Under the pieces are notes generated by a model that saw nothing but the letters and a program-made list of their open reading frames with translations, searched no databases and was not told the DNA's origin. Of a stretch of DNA of 39,267 nucleotides, positions 34,902 through 39,267 are shown piece by piece; position 1 is the first letter of the stretch, and the number at the start of each line of letters is the position of its first letter. The position numbers and the translations under genes are program-made. Source of the stretch: Peribacillus saganii. Its GTDB lineage: Bacteria > Bacillota > Bacilli > Bacillales > DSM-1321. Location: assembly GCF_003429095.1 (NCBI RefSeq), contig NZ_QVTE01000054.1:1-39267 (forward strand). The letters are read 5' to 3'.

Positions 34902-34929
34902 AGAGGTAAGGGATACTTCCCTTACCTCT
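34902..34929 (-). terminator. Riboswitch-controlled intrinsic terminator ahead of serA
   Basis: An 11-bp perfect stem, AGAGGTAAGGG (34902-34912) with CCCTTACCTCT (34919-34929), is followed on the minus strand by TTCTGTTTATT. It starts right at the end of the ZTP aptamer and lies 43 bp before the serA start, the expected expression platform. Confidence 0.8.
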
Positions 34930-34996
34930 GCCCAGGCGAACGGCTGCGACACTAATGTGCTCCCTCGCGGTTATCCGCGTTTCGCCAGTTACACAT
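34929..34996 (-). promoter_or_regulatory. ZTP (pfl) riboswitch aptamer
   Basis: On the minus strand the conserved pfl/ZTP core is plain: AACTGGCGAA, then a GCGG/CCGC hairpin, GGGAGCACA, and GCCGTTCGCCTGGGCA. These match the consensus segments ACUGGCG, GGGAGC and GCCG-CCGxCUGGGCA. ZTP riboswitches sense the purine intermediate AICAR triphosphate, a signal of 10-formyl-THF shortage, and usually turn genes on. The element is followed by an intrinsic terminator and serA. Confidence 0.9.
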
Positions 34997-35048
34997 AGTC
35001 TTTTCATTTCTTTCATTCTATCAATTTCTTCACCAAGCTGCAACCTTT

Positions 35049-35076
35049 ATTATATCTCCCCTAAATTCGCGATCAA
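35049..35076 (-). promoter_or_regulatory. Promoter of the ZTP-serA transcript
   Basis: Minus-strand -10 TATAAT (35049-35054) and -35 TTGATC (35071-35076) with a 16-bp spacer. The start point would fall about 45 bp ahead of the aptamer. Confidence 0.6.
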
Positions 35077-35262
35077 CTCAATTATTACTGACACACTTTT
35101 TTGAACCCTGACAACTTTTTCCTCTATATATGGAGAAAGTAACTACGGTATTCATCGATTAAAGCTATAAAAAATGAAGAACTCAATTTTTATTGGACTA
35201 GCCCTTGGACAACTAGAAAATTATTATTTCATTTTTATAAGTTTATTAATTTGCAACTAGAA

Positions 35263-35535
35263 TTAACTTTCGATCTCGAGGATAGCCTCGATTTCTTCTT
35301 GGATCTCTCTATTTACCGAAAGAGAACGTTTTTTTCTCAATTCAAGATCCATTTCTCTGTCAATGAAATTGTTGGTATGTTTGTCAAAACAATCGTAACA
35401 AATAGAGTAAAAATCTTTTTTTTCTTTCTTTAGAAAATCAAATTCCCACGTTTCTAGCTCTAAATAACTTACTTTATCATTCGTTTCTTTTTCACATAAT
35501 TCGCAAGTTGTTTTCAATATAAAAATCCTTTCCAT
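35263..35535 (-). CDS. Small zinc-ribbon-like protein, 90 residues
   Basis: 90 residues with two CxxC pairs (CELC near 11-14 and CYDC near 46-49), consistent with one four-cysteine zinc site, followed by a charged helical C-terminus (REIQEEIEAILEIES). The ATG lies 13 bp after the desaturase stop with AAAAGGT upstream, so it is co-transcribed. No family is recognised. A partner or regulatory role for the desaturase is possible but unproven. Confidence 0.6.
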   Translation of the reverse strand: MERIFILKTTCELCEKETNDKVSYLELETWEFDFLKKEKKDFYSICYDCFDKHTNNFIDREMDLELRKKRSLSVNREIQEEIEAILEIES

Positions 35536-35547
35536 AACGTCGACCTT

Positions 35548-36438
35548 TTATTTTTTTGCTAGATGGCGGTCTCTAATTCTTTTTAAACGCCCATGATATT
35601 TCAATATATTCGCTTGTGATCGTTTTGCATCTTCACTTGTAGGTTGTAAGTTAGCAATATCCCAATAAGTCACAATTACATCTAATACTTGGTCAAAGTA
35701 TTGTAGTGGGCCATAATTCGCATCTATTGCAATGGTTTTCATTCTATCGGTAAAGTCTGGCATAACGGCGCCTGGCATAGAGAAATTAATAATTACATTC
35801 TCAAAATAAACAATGAAATTCGGATCAAGTTCAAGATGGGCTTTCACTGTGTCGCGATAGAATGCATAATGAAGTGCTTCGTCTTTCGCTAAACGTCGAA
35901 GTAATGTTGCTAAATCTTTGTCATGCGGACTCGCTATTTTAGCTACATTATTATAAAAAACTAGTGTGGCTAACTCTTGCAATGAAGTATAGGCCATTGT
36001 AGCTAGAGGGTTAGTGAAGTCTGGAAACCAGCCGCTTTCAACTACTCTTCTTCTTAGTTCATGCAATCTTGTAGGATTTACGTTTCGTGTCACCAATAAA
36101 TACGTTTCAAGTAAGTTAGAGTGCTGGTCTTCTTCAGCCGTCCAAGTGCGTACAAAATCATTTATTACTTCCATTGAATTTTTAAAGGTATAATCCAAAT
36201 GCGAAGTATACCAAGGTAAATTTACTTCAGTAAGTAATGCTGTTTCTATCGCTACAATTACTCCTTCTGGAAGAGTTACTTGACTCTCATCCCAAGGAAC
36301 TCGTTTAAAGGACATGGCCTTGTCCCATGGAATAAACTCGTGATAGCTCCAGTCAATATTTGCAGAACGTTCCTTATGTAATTGATATAATTCTTTAATG
36401 CGTGGTTCTAAGCGTATATCCAAATCAGAATTTAACAT
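35548..36438 (-). CDS. Acyl-ACP desaturase (FAB2-like diiron enzyme)
   Basis: 296 residues of the soluble stearoyl-ACP desaturase/ferritin-like family, which introduces a double bond in ACP-bound acyl chains using O2 and a diiron site. All ligands are visible: Glu71 (LLTEVNLPWY), Glu103 and His106 (AEEDQH), Glu155 (SLQELATL), Glu187 and His190 (KDEALHYAF). The spacings of 52 and 32 residues match those in the plant enzyme. It is shorter than plant enzymes, as bacterial versions are. The ATG has AAGGAG upstream. The long leader begins near a TATAAT box (36685-36690) flanked by a FapR-like operator, linking it to fatty-acid regulation. It is followed in an operon by a small Cys-rich gene. Confidence 0.92.
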   Translation of the reverse strand: MLNSDLDIRLEPRIKELYQLHKERSANIDWSYHEFIPWDKAMSFKRVPWDESQVTLPEGVIVAIETALLTEVNLPWYTSHLDYTFKNSMEVINDFVRTWTAEEDQHSNLLETYLLVTRNVNPTRLHELRRRVVESGWFPDFTNPLATMAYTSLQELATLVFYNNVAKIASPHDKDLATLLRRLAKDEALHYAFYRDTVKAHLELDPNFIVYFENVIINFSMPGAVMPDFTDRMKTIAIDANYGPLQYFDQVLDVIVTYWDIANLQPTSEDAKRSQANILKYHGRLKRIRDRHLAKK

Positions 36439-36710
36439 TATCTTTTCTCCTTAAGGTTTTTTGCTTTCTAACTTTAAATGATTAAAGTGTATGAAACTGA
36501 TTTACTTTTTTGGTTCATATGTAGCTTCTCGTAGGAACCATAATAAATATAAGGTGGAAAATACTGAAGCAATTGCTTTATCGCTTCTGCTGGCAATATC
36601 TTCAGTTTTTTGGCTCCTCAACTTGTTTGAGTATTTTGTAGGGTCATTTTTCCAAACCTCCTTCTTTTTGTGTTCTTAATTTAAATTATAAAGGAAGGAA
36701 AGTTGACATT

Positions 36711-36727
36711 GTTAGTACCAGGTGTCA
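36711..36727. promoter_or_regulatory. FapR-like operator upstream of the desaturase
   Basis: GTTAGTACCAGGTGTCA contains an intact TTAGTACC half-site of the FapR consensus (an inverted repeat of about 17 bp, TTAGTACC...GGTACTAA in general form); the right half is degenerate. It sits about 20 bp upstream of a minus-strand TATAAT and overlaps the spacer of a plus-strand TTGACA promoter. FapR represses fatty-acid synthesis genes and is relieved by malonyl-CoA. Confidence 0.55.
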
Positions 36728-36731
36728 TATA

Positions 36732-37170
36732 TTAGGTATGATAAATGTCATATATATGATGGTGAGAACGGTTCGTTAAGCAGGAATTTAACGCGAACCT
36801 TAATTCAGATAATTGAATGAAGACTGCCCTCTCCTCTTTTATTCAATTACAACTTAGTTTGGATCATATAAAAGATGGTCAGATTACCTGACCATCCTTC
36901 TATTAATCCAACATTCAGAGTAAAACAGTGATTCGTACCTTATCGCCTTCATTATTTTTGCTGAAAAATATCTGAAAAGTGAATAATGATACTTTCCCCC
37001 AAACGAAGTTCAGCATGTAAACACTTCCCATCATTAACCACCTTACTATCGTCTATTAATTAAATATTAGGTTCATTACGTTGTAAGAATATTAGTTATG
37101 TTACTTTATGTTTAGGTCAAAAAATTGTATAGTGAATTCATACTTTGGATGTTGATAAGGGGACCAGACA
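36732..37170. other. Gap before rsbR with three hairpins
   Basis: No ORF with a credible start. It contains a repeated TGTCATATAT (36723-36732, 36746-36755) and three inverted repeats: GGTTCGTTAA/TTAACGCGAACC (36770-36799), AATTGAAT/ATTCAATT (36811-36848) and GATGGTCAG/CTGACCATC (36874-36896). A plus-strand TTGACA (36703-36708) lies upstream. It may encode a short RNA. A TATAGT box at 37128-37133 may serve the rsbR paralogue. Confidence 0.45.
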
Positions 37171-38043
37171 GTGAAGGAAGAATTACGTTATATAGGTAAA
37201 AAAATCGTGGAAAATGAAACAATATTAGCAAAAAAAATATATGAGCTCATCGATTCTAAATATACGGAAAGTTTAAATAGTTCCGGGGCCCCTAGGACTG
37301 AACTTTTTGAATATAGGGGAGAACTAATCAGGTATTTTGGACAAGCATTATTCGAGGACCGAGAATTAATTTGCAAAAAAGTTATTGACTGGGGTATAAA
37401 AGCTGCAACATTTGCTATAAAATACGATGTTTCATTAAGTAATGCATTAAGAGCCGTTTCTTTTTATAGGACAGTAATTTTGGATGTTTTTACTGAAGAA
37501 TTAAAGCAAAAACAGTTTGCAGCCATCACAATGCTCGATGTATCCAAGATTATTGACCCTTTGCTTGATAAAGTGTTCAGTGTTATAGGTGAAGTATATG
37601 AGAACAGAAGCAACGAATTAATGAAAATTGCTTATACAGCATTAGAAGAATTATCTGTGCCTGTTGTTCCGATTATTGACGGGATTGCTGCTATACCGAT
37701 AGTTGGTGCTATAGATACTAACCGTGCTCATTTAATTATGGAAATCTCATTAAACGAAGGATCTCGACTTAATTTAAAAACCATAATATTTGATGTCTCC
37801 GGTGTTCCAATTATTGATACAATGGTTGCTCACCAAATATTTAAAATTATAACAGCTTTGAAATTGACTGGCATAAAAGCAATCATATCAGGAATTCGTC
37901 CAGAAATTGCACAAACGATCGTAACTTTGGGGTTGGATTTCAATAAAGTTAAAACCGCAGCGACTATGCAGCAGGCTCTTAATCAATTAGGACTAACAAT
38001 AATTCCAAATGACAGAAATGGTAAAAATCCGGTTAAAAAATAA
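37171..38043 (+). CDS. RsbR-family stressosome paralogue (STAS domain)
   Basis: 290 residues. There is a helical N-terminal sensor domain (about 1-150, RsbR-type non-haem globin-like) and a C-terminal STAS domain (about 165-280, PVVPIIDGIAAIPIVGAIDT). Both threonines phosphorylated by RsbT in B. subtilis RsbRA (Thr171 and Thr205) have equivalents: Thr183 in AIDTNRA and Thr217 in GVPIIDTM, 34 residues apart as in RsbRA. It would co-assemble with RsbS/RsbT in the stressosome controlling the general stress response. The GTG start has AAGGGG eight bases upstream. It stands alone, without rsbS/rsbT, as paralogues usually do, and ends at a strong terminator. Confidence 0.9.
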   Translation: MKEELRYIGKKIVENETILAKKIYELIDSKYTESLNSSGAPRTELFEYRGELIRYFGQALFEDRELICKKVIDWGIKAATFAIKYDVSLSNALRAVSFYRTVILDVFTEELKQKQFAAITMLDVSKIIDPLLDKVFSVIGEVYENRSNELMKIAYTALEELSVPVVPIIDGIAAIPIVGAIDTNRAHLIMEISLNEGSRLNLKTIIFDVSGVPIIDTMVAHQIFKIITALKLTGIKAIISGIRPEIAQTIVTLGLDFNKVKTAATMQQALNQLGLTIIPNDRNGKNPVKK

Positions 38044-38157
38044 GTTTAATCGATATTAAAAGCCTAAATCATGTGTCCTAAACACTCATTTAATAATTAG
38101 AAGTTCCAAAAGCACTTGTAAGGCATATCTTAAATAGAATCGTTAAACACAGTTTAG

Positions 38158-38187
38158 AGACAAGCTTGGGTAACTTGTCTTTTTTTG
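38158..38187 (+). terminator. Terminator after the rsbR paralogue
   Basis: AGACAAG (38158-38164) pairs with CTTGTCT (38174-38180), followed by a run of T's, about 115 bp past the stop. Confidence 0.75.
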
Positions 38188-38249
38188 GTTTGCTTGTTTG
38201 CATAATGTGTCTTTATGTGACATTCCAGCGAGTTTTTCTTTTTAATCTT

Positions 38250-38689
38250 GTCGAGTAGAAGGGAGCCTTTCTACCTTGCGGTAAATTGCACTCACCCCCT
38301 CACAGAACCGTGCTTGCGCTATTAACGTACACGGCTCCTCCTAGTCATCATATACTGAATGTAGCTAACCTCTTTTCTTAATTGATAGATATTCACTTTG
38401 ATTCTTGGTGAAGGTAGTGGATATTTATTGAGAAAGAGCCTACATTTATCCCATGTAAAGGATTTCCTTTGGCTTCTTTGGTTTAGCTATTTAAATAGTG
38501 TATAGGTTACACTTAATTGAAAAGAAAATTAAGTGTCATCCATTTGGCTTTCGGCCCGCCACTTAATTGTCTAGGTATAAAGACTAAAATTACCTTTAGC
38601 CCTCCAAAATTCGCTACGAGAGAATGGCTAGTTCTTACTCGACGGGAATCCCACCCGCTATATGATACGACCTAGGCTCGGCCGCACAC
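38250..38689 (-). mobile_element. Deletion derivative of a second group II intron
   Basis: On the minus strand a GUGYG-type 5' end (GTGTGCGG at about 38689) begins a domain I-like sequence, with GTGGGATTCCCGTCGAGT and a GGCGGGCCGAAAGCC-type segment. At the other end are the last codons of the intron reverse transcriptase, a domain V hairpin (about 38303-38337, GAGCCGTGTACG...CACGGTTC) and a domain VI-type stem ending ..CTACTCGAC. The total is about 440 nt, whereas ORF-bearing introns are near 2 kb, so the middle is deleted. It differs in sequence from the relic at 30455-31160. Confidence 0.75.
38322..38486 (-). pseudogene. Group II intron reverse transcriptase, last 54 codons
   Basis: A stop-bounded frame reading LNQRSQRKSFTWDKCRLF, then LNKYPLPSPRIKVNIYQ and a short tail. 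This matches the C-terminal DNA-binding end of bacterial intron-encoded proteins (LNRRSQRKSF...YPLP.P.I pattern). A TAG immediately upstream and the absence of the rest show that it is only a remnant. Confidence 0.75.
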
Positions 38690-38827
38690 CTGCCCCATTA
38701 GCCATCCATGAAGCAGCGCTTCACCGCAGAAAATGCAAGATACGTTCTTACATGGTAGTTGAATAAAAAGCGACCTTGCTTTAATAACGATTATATAATT
38801 GTACAATTTTAGTTTAAGCCTATTGAT

Positions 38828-38856
38828 TTGCACTATTTTCAATATCCTGTTATGAT
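38828..38856 (+). promoter_or_regulatory. Promoter of the cold-shock gene
   Basis: -35 TTGCAC (38828-38833) and -10 TATGAT (38851-38856) with a 17-bp spacer, placing the start near 38863. Confidence 0.7.
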
Positions 38857-38862
38857 AAGGAA

Positions 38863-38977
38863 GAATTATTTTTGTTCGGTGTAAAGGGATAGCATGAGTA
38901 TCGACTTTTCGTCTTGAAAATCACTTTGGGCAAGGATAGTAATACATTGTGTGGTAACGCACTAGGAGGCAACAACA
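38863..38977 (+). promoter_or_regulatory. Long 5' leader of the cold-shock gene
   Basis: About 115 untranslated bases separate the predicted start point from the ATG. Long structured leaders are known for csp genes and allow translation at low temperature. The strong AGGAGG lies at the end of the leader. No conserved cold box was identified with confidence. Confidence 0.55.
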
Positions 38978-39178
38978 ATGGAACAAGGTACAGTTAAATG
39001 GTTTAATGCAGAAAAAGGTTTTGGTTTTATCGAACGTGAAAATGGGGACGATGTATTCGTACACTTCTCTGCAATCCAAAGTGAAGGCTTCAAATCTTTA
39101 GACGAAGGTCAAAAAGTAACGTTTAACGTTGAGCAAGGTGCTCGTGGGCCTCAAGCTACTAACGTTCAAAAAGCTTAA
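38978..39178 (+). CDS. Cold-shock protein, CspA/CspB family
   Basis: 66 residues, a complete cold-shock domain. It has the RNP1-type KGFGFI and RNP2-type VFVHFSAI motifs, the start [20 protein letters not shown], and an end with GPQATNV. It binds single-stranded RNA/DNA as an RNA chaperone. The length is exactly typical of Bacillus CspB/CspC/CspD; which of these it corresponds to cannot be fixed here. The ATG is preceded by AGGAGG at good spacing and a long leader. Two terminators follow. Confidence 0.97.
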   Translation: MEQGTVKWFNAEKGFGFIERENGDDVFVHFSAIQSEGFKSLDEGQKVTFNVEQGARGPQATNVQKA

Positions 39179-39197
39179 TCTTTTAAATCAATTACAC

Positions 39198-39227
39198 AAA
39201 CAGGATCCATATATGGATCCTGTTTTT
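39198..39227 (+). terminator. Terminator after csp
   Basis: A perfect 13-bp inverted repeat, AAACAGGATCCAT (39198-39210) with 39213-39225 and a 2-base centre, ending in a T-run. Confidence 0.85.
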
Positions 39228-39230
39228 CAG

Positions 39231-39264
39231 GCTGTTGAGAAAGTTTTTTCTCAGCAGCTTTTTT
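39231..39264 (+). terminator. Second terminator at the right edge
   Basis: GCTGTTGAGAAA (39231-39242) pairs with TTTCTCAGCAGC (39247-39258, one G-U pair), followed by six T's. It is either a tandem back-up for csp or the terminator of a minus-strand gene beyond the window. Confidence 0.7.
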
Positions 39265-39267
39265 GCG

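Noticed and set aside
34855..35043. 62-codon minus-strand ORF upstream of serA
   Set aside because: It lies entirely over the ZTP riboswitch and terminator; its sequence is explained by RNA structure, not coding.
36491..36679. 62-codon plus-strand ORF in the desaturase leader
   Set aside because: No ribosome-binding site and low-complexity hydrophobic composition; it lies in the untranslated leader opposite the desaturase promoter.
1..39267. CRISPR arrays, tRNA or rRNA genes, toxin-antitoxin or restriction modules
   Set aside because: No regularly spaced repeats, cloverleaf-like or rRNA sequences, and no recognisable defence gene families were found on either strand.

Overview
The window looks like chromosome of a low-GC, Gram-positive, Bacillaceae-type bacterium. 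Evidence for this: AGGAGG-type ribosome-binding sites with many GTG/TTG starts; an RsbR-family stressosome paralogue; a FapR-like operator beside an acyl-ACP desaturase; a Csp cold-shock protein; and a 60-bp relic matching the end of Bacillus-type glutamine synthetase GlnA. I see no rRNA, tRNA or CRISPR array.

Layout, left to right. (1) 110-5399, minus: an N-terminal-nucleophile amidase (C45 family) after a two-gene ATP-dependent hydantoinase/oxoprolinase pair (hyuA, hyuB). (2) 5963-12638, minus: a tightly coupled six-gene operon: SorC/LsrR-type regulator, sugar-type binding lipoprotein, double ATPase, permease, a tryptophan-synthase-alpha-like TIM barrel, and an FGGY kinase. The layout resembles lsr (AI-2) or rbs systems, but a TrpA paralogue sits where a catabolic aldolase would be expected. 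This is the best candidate for an undescribed pathway. A solitary trpB (13357-14520) lies just upstream on the same strand. (3) 14821-18134: small membrane and hypothetical proteins, a SET-domain protein, a Cys-rich protein and a DUF1284 protein. (4) 18361-20707: a divergent LysR regulator and MFS transporter. (5) 21162-23833: an orphan DRE-TIM lyase, small ORFs including a 28-residue cationic peptide, and a small protein-kinase-like protein. (6) 24533-29879, minus: a nickel-type ABC importer operon, nikB-nikC-nikDE(fused)-nikA-nikR, behind a NikR-like operator with 9-bp arms and a 16-bp gap. (7) 30455-33294: a decayed mobile region: a deleted group II intron fused to a broken copC, a frameshifted and internally deleted tyrosine integrase, arm-type repeats and a glnA 3'-end fragment. 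(8) 33659-36438, minus: serA behind a clear ZTP (pfl) riboswitch, then an acyl-ACP desaturase with a small Cys-rich partner and a FapR-like box. (9) 37171-39264: an RsbR paralogue, a second deleted group II intron, and a cold-shock gene with a long leader and tandem terminators.

Functional reading: the window mixes catabolic operons (hydantoin/oxoproline-like, and the unknown phosphorylated substrate of the TrpA-like operon), nickel uptake, and housekeeping control of one-carbon metabolism (ZTP-serA), membrane lipids (FapR-desaturase), stress (RsbR) and cold (Csp). Several gaps contain stop-bounded coding-like remnants, so the accessory parts appear to be decaying. All family calls come from reading motifs and gene order; no database search was run.
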